64,000 nt of DNA, from NCBI GenBank assembly GCA_907163375.1, contig CAJQUW010013682.1, positions 62,001 to 126,000 on the forward strand, written 5' to 3'. Below the pieces are notes generated by a model. That model made no database searches, was not told the origin of the DNA, and saw only the letters and a program-made list of their open reading frames with translations. The DNA is from Prostheceraeus crozeri (lineage: Eukaryota > Platyhelminthes > Polycladida > Euryleptidae). Shown here piece after piece: positions 1-12,010 of the stretch (positions are counted from its first letter, which is position 1; each line of letters begins with the position of its first letter). The position numbers and the translations under genes are program-made.

Positions 1-125
1 AGCGCTGTGTAGCTTTTTTAGTCCGGATGCCCTCTGTCCGGAAGACATTTTTAAGGAGCGATTTTCAGACCAAGAAATCGCTAGGCCAAGCACTAAACCA
101 CTGAGTCACGGAAACCACATCTGGC
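1..125 (-). mobile_element. tRNA-headed SINE with RTE-like tail
   Basis: Read on the minus strand, the stretch starts with a tRNA-like A-box region (GACTCAGTGG, complement of about 98-110) and ends with GGGCATCCGGACTAAAA near the window edge. The same 17-base tail occurs in the element near 3.5 kb, and a close variant (GGGCATCCGGCCATAAAA) occurs in the 5' region of the full-length RTE near 50.2 kb. This suggests a SINE mobilised by an RTE-type LINE. No convincing B box survives, and the element may run off the left edge. Confidence 0.45.
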
Positions 126-3100
126 GAGGTGAGATATCTAGTTTCTCGACTTACATTTTTCAGTTGAAAAATTGGTAAATGCGCAATCATTAATTGTCAG
201 CTAAGTGAACGTACAGCACTGTACAAGATATAAATAAATCTCAACTATCGAAAATGCAATCGGTGGTGGAAGCACCTAACGAATCACTGTCTGCAAATAC
301 TGTAGCATCGATGAGCGGAGAAAGACATTTGACTTTAGTGATTCAAAGGCAACTGGTTCATCCAGTGTTGCATCACGTTCACGATTTAATAAAATCTCTT
401 ATCACATACAATTCCACGGATTGTCATGTCATAGGTTCTTCTTGTTTCAGTGATTCAGATTTCGTTCGAGCATTTTTTAAGTTTCAAAGTTAAAATATCG
501 ATTTTCGAACAATAAACTTCTTATTAATGTGGCATATTAAGAGCATTAAGTAAATGATGCATATTCCAATTCCTGAAATATAGGATTTTCCGCAGACATA
601 AATGATTCCCATATTTTCGTAGCAGAAATAGGAAATATAGGATCAATAGAAGGCCTCCACTGTTCACTTCTCGAGAAAAAGTGATATCAAGACATTATGC
701 GACCTCTAAAGCTGTATACGGCCTAATAAGTTGAAGTGAACTTCAAATAGAAATTCGACCATCAGTCTATCAAATTGTCATAAATGATTGCAATTGACTG
801 ATGCCATTAAATAACTACAATTAAAATAATTGATTGTTTAGCCCAACTTTACTGCCACTAATTTTTGATGACCTCGGATAACACAACCACCGTTTTGACT
901 TTTTGAATGGCATTCATTTACTGGTGTGATATTAATTGATGACCATCACAAAATCAAACGTTAACTTTCCAGAAAACAAAATATTGAGAAATCGGAAGAA
1001 AACTTCTCAATTTGTAATTATATCTCATTGAAAAATTATGAAGAAGTATACAATATGTTGTCTGATAATTGAAGCCTCGTGCGCTCTGAAGTGTAATTTG
1101 GACTTTTATCTAGATTTAGCTAATTTATCAAAAATGAATAAAAGCCAAAAATGTATAAAAATTCAGCTGTTGAAACTTTTGCATATGTGTAAACAAAAGT
1201 GTTGCTGCAATAACCTTTCAAAAAGAGGCCATTCTCGTGATGTTGTCAACATGCAAATGACATAAGTATTGCTACTACTTTACCGTAAATAGCATCTACT
1301 GAGCAAGCTCAGTAATAGACCACGGTGATAGGTTCTTCGACCGGAGTTCTCGGTTCGAATAGATGACGGTGCCTCATCAATCGTCAATTCATAATTCACG
1401 GCGTCTGCACTAATCGAAAATAATTCAACATTAAAAGTAGTGGTCACGATTATAATCGCTTACATAACAGAATAACCGACAGAAAAAGTCGACATATTCT
1501 TCTTAGACTAAAAATTCAAAAGTAAGTCGATTAGTTCATAACGGAGACATGCCAATCGCAATGCGAAGTTACACGCATGAATATGCATGTGTGCGTGTGA
1601 GTGTGTGAGAGAGTGATGCAAGTCATGTCCATGGGTAAGTGAGACAGATTGTGACACCTGTGTCTGAACAAAATTCCTATCACATTGAAATGCTGACGTC
1701 AGATTCGAAGGACTATGCAGAGGGCTTAATCACTAACTTATTATTATCATATCGCATGCACATAGAATCACGAAATGACTCGAATTCCATTCTCGCACAG
1801 CGCGCTAACACGCATCCGTAGTAGCCAAAAGAAAATAACTGCATGAATAGGGACTTACACGAGTATGTCACTGACTCGATAAGGAACGCACGAGGTTGAA
1901 ATGAAAAATGTTTGCAGATTTGCAAGTTATGATATCTGCATTCAAGTGTACATACAAAATAATAAAGGAGGTGTGAGAGTTGTGCTGCAGCAGCTTGTCC
2001 TTCAATGAAGTTTGCAGCTTGGTTTACGTGAATCATTGTGTAGAGAAATGAATTTCTTACAATTCTCCGCTATATATTAGTACATAGGCTACTGACACTT
2101 TTTAACTTTTCCTTAACTGATGCATCTTTACATGTTAAGCGGATAACATTTCATTGCTTGATTATAAGATCTGAATAAAATGCAATAGCAACGGACGAAT
2201 TTTCGATGCTTTAACTTGGGTTCGCATGTATGCGTACATATGAAAGGCGTATGATACAAGGTACATCCACAGTGTTTTTTGCGTGAAAAGTAGTAAATCG
2301 AATATTCAGTTTCTTGGTGTTTAATAATCTGATGAATGCCTGTGCCATCAGGTTGTAAAAGAAGATAAATTAATAAGGTTTTGCTATAAATTTTGTGTAG
2401 ACTCATTCTCAAATTTTAGAAACTGTCTGAAATTAACTTGGTCAGTTGGATTAAATAATTTAAATTCATATCAAAGTAACAGAGTCATGTCATATAATTT
2501 ATTTGAATAAATTGATTGAATGTGCAGCAACACTTGTTGCGGAAATATTCAGATATAAAAATATAATTAATTTATGCTTTGTCCCCTCCGCAACCAATCG
2601 AATCCCGAAATGACTGAAAACGAATTGCAATCTGTATTTTAGTAATGAAGAGAGCTCTAGTTCTCATGAAGTCTATTTCAGCCTAATGTCTATTGGTGTC
2701 TCCACACACCAATGTACTGTATTTTAATACGTTGCGAACGGGACAAAGTTGAGAATGGAAGCATGCAGAGCTTTTGTGCAATTAATTGATTACCTCCATA
2801 AGCGTGTGTAGGGCTTATATATCAACTGCCTACAATGAAATGCTACATAAATTGGCGGTCGCTTTTGAGAAATTCAAGTTAAGAGAAAAAGCGGTTTCGC
2901 TCAAAGTTATGGGAACCAATTTCCAAGCCTCGCTGATAGGCACAGTAAAGCAATTTTATTTTGTCACTACCTGATCCAATTTGATCACAAATTTTTTTAA
3001 TAACAATGAGCTTCATTTTTCATAATAATACTATTTTTGAACGGAAAACTGAATTTGACCTATTCAGCAGTCTGATTGTAAAGTTAGCGGAACCATTTCT

Positions 3101-3470
3101 ACATGTCGCAAGCCCCTCTCATCTTTCTACAGCCTCAAAAATCATCATTACTGATTACTCGTGATTGCCTCATCCAGTCCTTGCGCCTTACCTCCTTTCA
3201 TAGTGAAAAGTAAAGCTGGACTGATACTTAACTGAACAGTTGGACACTCGTTGCTATGTGTTTTTGTCTGTGACAGCTTGTTGGATACTAAGTGGATACA
3301 TGGGTAGTAAAACCCATAACAGAGAGGAGTACAATGAATTTATCACTGATATATTGGTGACACCAAAAGTTTTGAAGTTTGCACATCAGCTGCTAAAATC
3401 CTATTTCTACTAACTCGCAGTTGTATTTGATAATGTTTGTATGTAATATATTATAAACATCATCCGTGGT
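126..3470. other. unassigned AT-rich stretch
   Basis: No gene, repeat family or RNA was recognised. Short open frames (such as 254-493 and 1038-1265) show no known motif, no codon bias and no splice-site context. A GT-rich patch (about 1585-1612) is simple sequence. Confidence 0.4.
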
Positions 3471-3471
3471 C

Positions 3472-3680
3472 TCCATGGCACGGAGTCTAAGTGTTTGGCA
3501 TAACCATGGGTCGAGAAAGTAAATCATAGTAAGTGCCCGAAAGTGTCATTGGAAGTCGTCAGGACTCAGGAGGGGCATCCGGACTAAAATATCACAACGT
3601 TCCAGATGAAAGTCTGACTATGTCAGCACCGTCCAAGCCCCAGTAAGGGGGGAGCAGTGACGTCAAACCATCATTTTTTC
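3472..3680 (+). mobile_element. tRNA-headed SINE with RTE-like tail, second copy
   Basis: The head CCATGGCACGGAGTCTAAGT... followed by GTTTGGCATAACCATGGGTCG has the spacing and wording of a degraded tRNA A-box and anticodon arm. The body then reads GTCAGGACTCAGGAGGGGCATCCGGACTAAAA, sharing its last 17 bases with the minus-strand copy at the window start. It ends in a CCCCAGTAAGGGGGG-containing segment and an AT-rich run. Similar wording (GTCAGGAAGGGCATCCGGCC) sits in the RTE at about 50210-50230, so RTE is the likely partner. Confidence 0.5.
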
Positions 3681-5425
3681 ATTATTTGTATTATGAACAT
3701 CACTCATGCGAATAAATAATATTCTCATGCAAGATCATCATTACAACACGAAGCCACCGAACAGCATTGTCTGAAACAGATGACAGTTCTTTAATGCCAG
3801 CAGATAGTGAGGATAATTGGCACTCTTCAACTGAGTGAAACATTACTTGTGGAAGACCACAATCACAATTCGGGTAGTCACGTCCACTTCCACTTATACA
3901 ACATGTCGGCGGAACGGCCAGCATCGGTTCGATACCTGCTAATTGTATTTAGGCTTTACATTGAAAATCTATACATTTTAGAATGCGTCATTCATTTTTA
4001 GCAGTTCGGTTACATTTTCATTGAAGACCCACAATAATCAGCTCATATTTAAGTTACAGACTTTATCTTTGTTTTCATTGTCTTCCCTCGCAGATTCAGA
4101 CAGGAGAACGGATTCTCATTTTGTCAATCACGTAGAGTTCCTTCATCTGCTATATTGCATCTTTGCCGCGTGAAGCGATGTGACGTAACAGATGTGCGTC
4201 GCTTTATGCTTTAGAAGCATGTTGAACACAGCGTTAGGGAAAAGTGCATTCACACTGGTCATCTGGCTGTTGCGCAACTAATTCAGACGCAAGTTAAGTA
4301 CAACAGTTCTCTACACAGCGCCTCCAACAAGCCACAGAAATGACCAACGGCCAACTGGCATATCTGTATGATGTAACATGCGTGGCCCGAAGGGACACAA
4401 AGCGCGTAAAGAACATCGTTTAGATAATGAGTAACCACAACCGCTTTGTGGTCAGCTGACGTCGTGACTCAGCAGAAATCAAAACTAGGCACGAACTGTT
4501 TATCCCCACAGAATCATTTCGATCTTTTATCGACGCTTACAATTCCACCACACTAAGACAAGGTGTGAATTTCAATGTTATACTTGATGATATGAGATTA
4601 GAAAACGCCCATATTTTTCTTCCTTTGTAATACGACAAAAACTGCTAAATGATGGGTGCACCGCAGCATTTGCTGAATGAGATAGCTGTGATCCTGACCG
4701 ATAATTGAACAACATCAACCAGCATAAATTATTTGACTATGATTTTTCGTTGATTGACTTGCATAAATTAGATGAAGGAATGACACACGTTTACCAAAAA
4801 CCGATCTACAAACTTAATGTATTACAAATTTCGGGGTAGTTCCTGTCGATTACTATTCAAACAATCACTAGTACCAAGATAAATAACAACAACAAAAAAT
4901 CATAGGATGTAAAATATAATGAAAGTGATAAAATCAATGATTTGTGCACATACGAACGTGATTTTGTGGTAACTCTTATTTTCAACGGTTAAAATCATCT
5001 ATATATCTCTCTTTAAAGCAGGGGCTTAGATCCGTCTTAAAGATAGGCTGGAACAGCAACTTGCTGGTCTACTAAGTGCAGTATAAATTAATGTTGTGCA
5101 GCATAATACCTACAACCAAATAACTTTTCTAATTTTAGAATGACTTATTCCTAAACTCATGCATGATTAGTATAACATAGCATTTAGGGTGTTTTACGCA
5201 ACTAAAATGACTGTAGCAAAAATTTTGGTGCGCAACAATGGATTGGACACGGTTGCTTAGATTTCATATGTTGAACTTATTGCAGAATATGCAGAATTAA
5301 TTGACGGAGATTATTGCAGCATTGAATTCTCTTAGAGCGGCATTACTATAGTTTCGAAATGCCACACTGAAATGAAAACACGAATGCGAATAATGTAGGC
5401 GCGAATGTAACTCCGGTTTGTTGGG
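3681..5425. other. unassigned, probably decayed repeats
   Basis: No supportable gene. The segment around 4080-4520 has somewhat higher GC and short exon-like runs in several frames but no motif that I recognise. It may be an eroded LINE 5' half belonging to the reverse transcriptase relic that follows. Confidence 0.3.
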
Positions 5426-6120
5426 TTTATCGCTGATGTCTTTGTCACAATCAAAAAGGTCATCGCAGATCTCGATAGTTCTAAGTCCAGTGGACCAGAT
5501 GGTATCCAGGTTTCGAGCTTGAAGCAACTCCCACCTGAGCGTTCCACTTTCATCCAAATCATTCAAAAGATGTGCATCCACTGGTGAGTACTCCACTTGT
5601 TGGAACAGCTTCTGTAGTTTCAGTTCCAAAGAAATGTTCCGACTCTTATCAGCCTACTTCCTATTGCTAGCAATATTTTTGAAGCAGTAATTAACCAATA
5701 TGTCTGCTTCCTTGAAACTTAAAACCTTGTGTTTGAAGAACAGCATGGCTTCAGACACTCGATCAGCTACAGATCTTCTGTCATGTTTCACTAAACACGT
5801 GAATCGTGTTCTTCACAGACAAGGTGAGACGAAAGATCACTTACTCAGGATGTTTCCATAGCATTCGATTAAGTCTGGCATCAGGCACTCCTTAGGAAGC
5901 ATCTAGGTCTTATGGAGTTAATCATCAGCGTCATGAACTGATTGCTTCTTTTCTTGGTTACCGGAAGATATCTATCGTCGTTGATAGTCATAAGTCCTTC
6001 ACCAAGCTTGTGAATGCAGAAGCTCCTCAAGTGTGAATTTTGGGACCCACTCTTTTTCTGCTGTACATTAACAAACTCTTAGATTGTTTAGAGAGCAAAA
6101 TATTTGTGAATCAATCGAAC
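5426..6120 (+). pseudogene. decayed Jockey/CR1-like LINE reverse transcriptase
   Basis: Scattered over all three plus frames are the standard fingers-palm motifs of Jockey/CR1-group LINEs: SSKSSGPDGIQV (about 5480), a SVPKK block, EEQHGFRHS (about 5740), VWHQALLRKHLG (about 5875), SFLGYRKISIVVDSHKS (about 5950) and ILGPTLFLLYINKLLD (about 6040). Many stops and frameshifts interrupt it, so this is an old, dead copy. The YADD block is missing here but a matching one is found at about 7010. An open frame on the opposite strand (5297-5629) is only a shadow of this relic. Confidence 0.8.
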
Positions 6121-6975
6121 TCGGTGAACATGTGTTAAGAGTCTCGCAACCTCCTGCGTCCTGAGTACATTATAAATATAATGCACCTCATAGGCGTTGG
6201 ACGATGAATTTTGAATTAAAAAACTAAAGCTGACGCGTCGAACTGGTCAACGAAGACTCAGGATAATTTTCCATCTTCAAGATAACGCAATTTGCTCGCT
6301 TTCTACTAAGTTTGAAGTTAACACAGGACTTGAAACGCTGAAATGCTTGAAATGTTAGTGAGTCAAAATATTTGAAAATTTGCAACGGTAATAACTAATC
6401 CTATCTATAACTTTCAAGCGTACAAATAACTGAGATTCTCAGTGATATTATCAATAAAAATCTTGACTCCTTCCATCATTCACAGAATGAAAAATTGAGC
6501 ATTAATCAGTAGCAACTTATTTTCGTCATTGTCAATTATAACTAATATTGGAACTGAGGATTGTACTAATTCACCACAATTCATATTATAAAGACAAGCA
6601 TTCACAGCACTGTCGAATAAGGAAAAGTCAAGTGAAAAATCAAAGGAGGGTGACATTCCGAACAAATTTTCAGATACACTGATCACGAATACACCTGATA
6701 GTAACTTAGCTCCATTTTCTTTTTCTGTTTGAAATCCATGGAATGGGTATGTGTCGTTTCAGTCGAACTTCAACTGACGCTGTTTGCTTACTGAAGTCGG
6801 ATAGAAATATGAAGTGATTCTCGCTGTGCCACAAATACAGCCTCTAGAAATGATGACAGCTTGAAATCTAGTCATTTATGACAATTACAAGATATCCAAA
6901 GCTCTATTATGACACCTCGGAACCAATTCATATACCGCTAAGAGCAAAATAAGAAAACAATGCACTGAAGCAAGC
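6121..6975. other. unassigned between two LINE pieces
   Basis: Lies between the reverse transcriptase relic and a YADD-box fragment and may be an insertion into, or decayed part of, the same LINE. No independent gene or terminal repeats were found. Confidence 0.3.
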
Positions 6976-7049
6976 AGGTCTTTTGTCGCTGCCCAATAAC
7001 TCTAAGTTGATAAAATACGCTGATGACGCTACATTGGTCGAAGTAATAC
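6976..7049 (+). pseudogene. LINE reverse transcriptase fragment with YADD box
   Basis: Translates as LIKYADDATLVEVI, the catalytic palm motif of Jockey/CR1-type reverse transcriptases. It is in the same orientation as the relic at 5.4-6.1 kb and plausibly the same copy. The frame is cut off exactly where a CAGGGTTCGC terminus begins at 7050, pointing to a transposon insertion here. Confidence 0.65.
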
Positions 7050-7125
7050 CAGGGTTCGCACGGTTTCCTTGAGGCAAAATTCACAAACTTTCACCAACCT
7101 TTCCCAACTTTTTTTTACAAACCCT
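7050..7125 (+). repeat. hAT-like terminus (CAGGGTTCGCACGG)
   Basis: Begins CAGGGTTCGCACGGTTTCC, the CAGGG form typical of hAT ends, immediately after a LINE coding frame, with AT-rich C/A tracts behind it. The only candidate partner end is CGCAACCCTG at 9987-9996, but the flanks (AAGTAATAC versus ATAATATCAC) do not give a clean target duplication, so the full extent is unknown. Confidence 0.35.
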
Positions 7126-8706
7126 TTATTCGCAAATATACTGGAGTAGATGCTATTTCGGCGAGACGAGACCCCTAACCGAATTATTATTGAAATTTAT
7201 GCCACCATTCCATTGATTGCAACCAAATTCATTTCATGTACGGTTGCAACCCCGCAGCGAGTCACACTGCAGCCCTAGCATGCGGTGAGGTGTTGGATTT
7301 CGGAAAAACTGGAACTCTGCGGGGTTTTCCGGGTATCTGCGGCTTTGGAGGCCGCTGTAATGTTTAAAAGGAATCTTTATTAAAATTGGTAAAAATTTCT
7401 TATTTGCATGGAATTCCATTGCATATCAAATTTTATTTGAACTTAAGCTTGATTCTTCTATTGATAAGTTTTGAGTTTTTAAACTCTTAAGATAAAAATG
7501 AATAACCACAGTTTACTTGACGATAAGATGTTGAAATTTAACTCCTTTTCACTGCGTCGTAGGTGATATGACCGGCGACGTTTTGATCATGCGGAACAAA
7601 TGCAACGATTTGTCTTTTCTACATGGTATTGCGCAATGCACGACAATTCCTCGCATGTGCAACGTCGTCTGCTTGTGTTGAAAGACTGTTCAGCTCGGAG
7701 TGATAGTTTGAAAGTTAAGGCGGCGAATGCATCCCGAAGTGCTGGAATTAATGATATACAATCGCACTTTGAAAAAGAATGAATCTTTTATGCAACTGTG
7801 TGACGTAAGCAACGCGTGTGATGAGGAAATTGAAATATAAAACGATTCGAACGACAATTATTATGATTCTGACAAGTGACAATACGGCAAAAACTATTGC
7901 CATGTATTTGTCTAGAATAAGTTTTTAATAGATTTATTTGTATCAGAAAAGCAGAGATATTATCATTAAGCTTTTCTTACACGTCCTATATTTTCAATTT
8001 CGCTAGGTTTCAATTTCTGGTGGAGTCTTAAAAATAATTATTCAGGATAATACAAATGCCTAAAATATGTCTCTGAAAAGTACGTGTAGCCTATTTCCCA
8101 GGATGAATAATGAAACTGCCTAAAATGTTCAGTGGAACAAAATAGAGATGAAATGATGATTAACCTATAATCAAGAGTAGGCTTAACAATAATTCAATAC
8201 CGGCATTTCACATTAACATTAAGTGGCCCTTGTATTTTTAATTCAGTACATATATAAAAACATATTCTCCATTTGATAGTCTCCAAACATGAAATTTCAG
8301 TGCGCACTATCTCTCTCCTAGTATTGACAAAATCCAATTTATCAGATTAATCAAAATATAAAACATATGCGTTATCCAATCTTGTTATGAATCAACTGAT
8401 CTAAAAGCTTGCCTAAACAGAAAAATAAATCCAGATCAGAATATACGCCTACTAAGCTTTAAGCCCATAAAGAGGTTAGCTTCTACTTAAGCTAAAGTAG
8501 GCCTACATATTCAGACCTATTATATTTGAAATATTCATGAATAGGATGAATTCATGAATCCTAACTACCAAAATAAATAGGCCTACGGAACTAAATACGA
8601 TAATTGTAGCTGAACGATATACAAAATTGACAAGTTGTGAGACTACTCAACATTTTTTTAATGATTTAACAACCAAAAATATTATTTATTATGATCAAAT
8701 AAGTAT
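7126..8706. other. unassigned; several TAGGCCTAC words
   Basis: No gene recognised. The part at 8450-8590 contains repeated TAGGCCTA-type words that also recur at about 25.8, 29.9, 47.3, 51.5-52.5 and 63.95 kb. Two short frames (7234-7419 minus, 7600-7782 plus) have no recognisable domain. Confidence 0.3.
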
Positions 8707-8752
8707 ATTTCAACGGTGTATAGAATAAAAAAAATAGCTTTTTCTGGTAAAT

Positions 8753-8878
8753 AATGCAGGGAAACCACACTTTATAATAAGAATGTTTATTATCGACGCG
8801 TTTCGGTCGACAGCACTGCGACCATTATCAAGACAAACTGGATGTGAAACATGATTGTATTGACACTGTAACATACAA
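8753..8878 (-). repeat. Penelope-like pseudo-LTR arm, inverted copy
   Basis: About 125 bp that is the reverse complement, with few differences, of the arm at 9752-9880. Both contain a hammerhead-like core. The two arms could fold a transcript of the element into a long panhandle. Confidence 0.85.
8795..8831 (-). ncRNA. degenerate hammerhead-like motif (left arm)
   Basis: On the minus strand it reads TTGATAA, then GGTCG...CGACC able to form stem II, then CGAAACGCGTC with the tiny stem III and GUC cleavage triplet typical of Penelope-associated hammerheads. The first core box should be CUGANGA; here two core positions differ, so self-cleavage is doubtful. Confidence 0.45.
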
Positions 8879-9751
8879 AAAAAGTTTTCAAAGTGTTTAG
8901 AAAAGTAACGCATTCTAATAGCTATATTCATTTCTTTTCTTTCCATTCTTATCAAATTAAGTTAAATGTAGCCCGCAATTTATTTTATCGAGCCTTTCGC
9001 ATCTGTAGTGAAAAATTTCGTGCTGGAGAAATTGATTTCGTTTGGGAATGTCTCAAAAAACGCGGTTATCCAGATGCATTTTTATCTAAAGGGCTTTCTA
9101 AAGCCAAATCTTCTTTTTTCAGAGCTAACATTGATAGGGAGCTGCCTAAGAAGTTTTATTCCATGCCGTTTGTCCCATCTTTAGATAACCCGGTTAATCG
9201 TCGTTTAGCGCACTTAAATAATACCCGTATCGCCTTCACTTATCCTAATAGCTTGAAATCTAGATTAATTAATAACTCGTCCCGAAAGTGTAATAATAGT
9301 AAAGGTGTGTATCGTATTTCTTGTAAGGATTGTTCTAAGTCGTATATAGGAGAAACTGGTAGGAGTTTTGATGTTCGGATGAAGGAGCACCGTCATGCAG
9401 TCAGGTCCTTCGACACTAATAATGCCCTTTCGGTTCATTCTTTTAGTAATTAATAACCACTACCCTGATTTTGATAATTTTGTTGTTTTAAAAAGGAGTT
9501 CTGATGTTAGCCTTCGTCGTGTTTTTGAATCCGCTTTTATTAGTTCTGACCCTAATTGTATGAATTTTATTCCGGTTTTTCTTTCGGTGATCCTCTCACC
9601 TCAATCAGAGTTTTGTCGTCTATTTAATTTGCACCTTATTCTTAGTTCTGTAGTTTTCTGGCTAATTCTATTTCTATGTTTCGTTCTCTCTTATCTCTAT
9701 GCCCTCATGTGCGTCTGTTTTTCACTTCTGTATGCGACCTTGAATTTTGAA

Positions 9752-9880
9752 TTTTTGTATGTTACAGTGTCAATACAATCATGTTTCACATCCAGTTTTT
9801 CTTGATAATGGTCGCAGTGCTGTCGACCGAAACGCGTCGATAATAAACATTCTTATTATAAATTGTGGTTTTCCTGCATC
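9752..9880 (+). repeat. Penelope-like pseudo-LTR arm, 3' copy
   Basis: Mirror copy of the arm at 8753-8878, starting near TTTTTGTATGTTACAGTG and ending at the 3' target duplication. It overlaps the end of an open frame (9395-9805) that continues the GIY-YIG region in another frame. Confidence 0.85.
9802..9838 (+). ncRNA. degenerate hammerhead-like motif (right arm)
   Basis: Same layout as the left arm: TTGATAA, GGTCG/CGACC stem II with a CAGTGCTGT loop, CGAAACGCGTC. The altered first core box is shared by both arms, so it was present in the source copy or is the family norm. Confidence 0.45.
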
Positions 9881-9891
9881 ATTTCAACGGT

Positions 9892-11379
9892 ATTGATTCG
9901 TGTGGGGTTGCGGTGCTCTGGGGTGTGAGACAGCGATTTTGCGGCGGGTATTTTTTGGGGCTGCGCGGTCAAGATTTAGGAGTTTTCGCAACCCTGATAA
10001 TATCACGTATTAGAAAAATATATTGAAATAAAATTTTGGATTCCGAACTCGTCTGTGATTTTTGATACCGGCACATCTCCTCAATATTGATCGACTCTTC
10101 TTTATTCAGATGATTCTTCACAGAGATAGACCAGATCATTTTCTTCGTGAACCCCTTTCCAGTATGAATTTTGAGGCATTACTCAAAATTCATTTTGTGA
10201 CATACCAGTAGAAGAGCAGTGAAACGACGGAGTATTGGTTTTATAAGCTTGTGGAGTATCCATTAATTCCTCACTCTATCACGGAAATAATCTTTTGATC
10301 CAGCTCCTGATTGTTCAGTCAAACGTGGGAATGTATTGCTCAATACAGACTTCAGTGACTCCAGAATTGTTAGAGATAAACCGAATATTGAGCATAGCGA
10401 TTTCAGATCACGACGGTTATCCGGATGAAGCATGTTTGCGTCTTATAGCACCATTCATCAAAGCAACTACCACAAAGATATTCACACAAACATTCTTGAA
10501 TTTCTCCACATCCTTTTCACAAACTTCATTATTCAATAAATGCGACATGATTTTCGTTCCAACATCGTCTTCGTGGCAGACTTTCTACTTTCAGGCTATG
10601 TTGCATCATTTTTTGCCAGATTCACAGCAAACTTCTATGTTTTCTGCGCCTTGTCCGATCTAGTCCGGTCTTGTCCGAACAACTTCTTCTTGGTGCACTT
10701 CTGCATCAATTCCAGTAAAAAGAAATGCAAGACCTGAATCAAGTATTTTAAAGATCACTTGCGACCTGTTTGTAGCTGTCAGTTGACAGGATAGTACTTG
10801 GGAATTCTTTCTGTGATGGAAGATATTCAAGAAAATGCTGATCCAAAATTTGAATTGAGGCTAGCTTAAGGCCTAGCCACCGCCAAGAAACAAACTGCAA
10901 CATAAAACATCCGGTCACACCCATTACTTCATCCAGAGAACAGTGATGTCTTCACGCACTCCAGTAGTTTTAAAACTGCACATGTAGATCTGCTATGAAT
11001 TGGTCGACGTCTAATTCATCACGAGTTTTCACACTATAGCAGCTATGCATTTTATGCAATGGATATGATTCCAGATTCAAGAGCGTGATTCCAAACTTGA
11101 ATTATAGTTGCTTCCATAGTCCTTCCTGAGACGTTTCGTAGTTTGGTTCGTCCATCCAAAATTCACCTGACAAATGCTTTCATGAATTTCGTAAAACCAC
11201 ATTTCATGATTTTTTGATGATCCTGTGACGAACCATCGAACTTTGTGACTTCTATGACACTGAAAGACCTGACTTCGTGATGTTTAGAATCGTGAATGCA
11301 GACCATCTGCAGAATTCTAATGATGCTATTCCAAAAATTCAGAAACTTTCAAGTGCCTTGAACTTTTGATATACTAACT
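9892..11379. other. probable decayed LINE 5' region, otherwise unassigned
   Basis: No clear gene. Frames in 10295-10740 contain AISDHDG, which resembles the SDH end of a LINE endonuclease, and the same strand carries a LINE C-terminal fragment from 11380. The link is an inference. A GC-rich patch at 9890-9996 ends in CGCAACCCTG, a hAT-like end. Confidence 0.3.
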
Positions 11380-12010
11380 TTTACAAACCGTACAAATACG
11401 CTCATATCATTCTGATGTTAATTCTGACTGTTTGTACATGTTTCAGTCTTGGACTGATGAAAACTGCATGCGTGTGAATTATGTAAAAAGTAAGCTGATT
11501 CTGTTGCTCATTCGATGTGCCATTACCACTGTATCCGGATATTCAGTTGGTCTCCAATTTAAAGTTGCTTGGAGTTACATGGAGTGATGATTTATCGTGG
11601 GATGCTCACTCTCCCTCTGTACGTGCTACCGCTGCAAAAAGATTGCATATTATTCGCTGTATAAGAGGTTTGCTGCCTCCCAACAAACTTGACATTTATA
11701 GGTCTCTGTTTTTGTCTGTTCTGATTTACGATTTACCACTCTTCTGTAAGAAGTCCCATAGTGTGGCAACCATGCTTAGAAGGATCCAGAAAAGAGTTCA
11801 TCACACTATATGTTCATTTGCTGGTAAATGTAGCATCATGCCTAATCTTGATGACATGTTATTGAACAGAACATTGTCCTTTTTATCAGCATGAGTCTCA
11901 TTCTTTGAGTCATTATGTTCCTGAGCGTTTACGTAAGACCAAGAATTATAGACTTCCAGAAGCGCGTACTTATCGCAGAGCAAATTCGTTTTTCTTTTAT
12001 GCGACTCACA
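11380..12010 (+). pseudogene. Jockey/CR1-like LINE reverse transcriptase, C-terminal part
   Basis: The open frame 11517-11894 gives LKLLGVTWSDDLSWDAHSPS, then AAKRLHIIRCIRGLLP, ILIYDLPLF-like and RRIQKRVHHTICSF, the thumb/C-terminal signature of Jockey/CR1-group LINEs (LLGV.....L.W..H......A..RL). Just upstream ENCMRVN..KSKLIL matches the preceding palm-thumb linker in another frame. The copy is truncated and broken. Confidence 0.75.

Larger units (their letters stand above)
8718..9880 (+). mobile_element. 5'-truncated Penelope-like retroelement
   Basis: The open frame at 8893-9453 carries the C-terminal part of a Penelope-like polyprotein: a connector rich in basic residues (AHLNNTRIAFTYPNSLKS) followed by a GIY-YIG endonuclease (GVYRISCKDCSKSYIGETGR, then RMKEHRHAVR). 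The reverse transcriptase core is absent, so the copy is 5'-truncated and also frame-disrupted. Outside the frame are long inverted arms (8753-8878 and 9752-9880), the pseudo-LTR arrangement known for this class. An 11-bp direct repeat flanks the whole unit. Confidence 0.85.
8707..9891. repeat. 11-bp target-site duplication of the Penelope-like element
   Basis: ATTTCAACGGT occurs at 8707-8717 and again at 9881-9891, directly bracketing the Penelope-like insertion. A length of about 11 bp fits target duplications reported for Penelope-like elements. Confidence 0.75.

Noticed and set aside
254-493. 79-residue open frame as a gene
   Set aside because: No domain, no codon signal, no splice or promoter context; expected by chance in AT-rich DNA.
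1300-1375. tRNA-like segment with GGTTCGAAT
   Set aside because: A B-box-like word alone; no A box at the right distance and no cloverleaf.
5297-5629. 110-residue minus-strand frame as a protein gene
   Set aside because: It is the antisense shadow of a recognisable LINE reverse transcriptase relic on the plus strand.
7050-9996. One hAT spanning 7050-9996 and hosting the Penelope-like element
   Set aside because: Both ends look hAT-like, but the inverted match is only about 7 bp and no clean target duplication is present; only the left terminus was kept.
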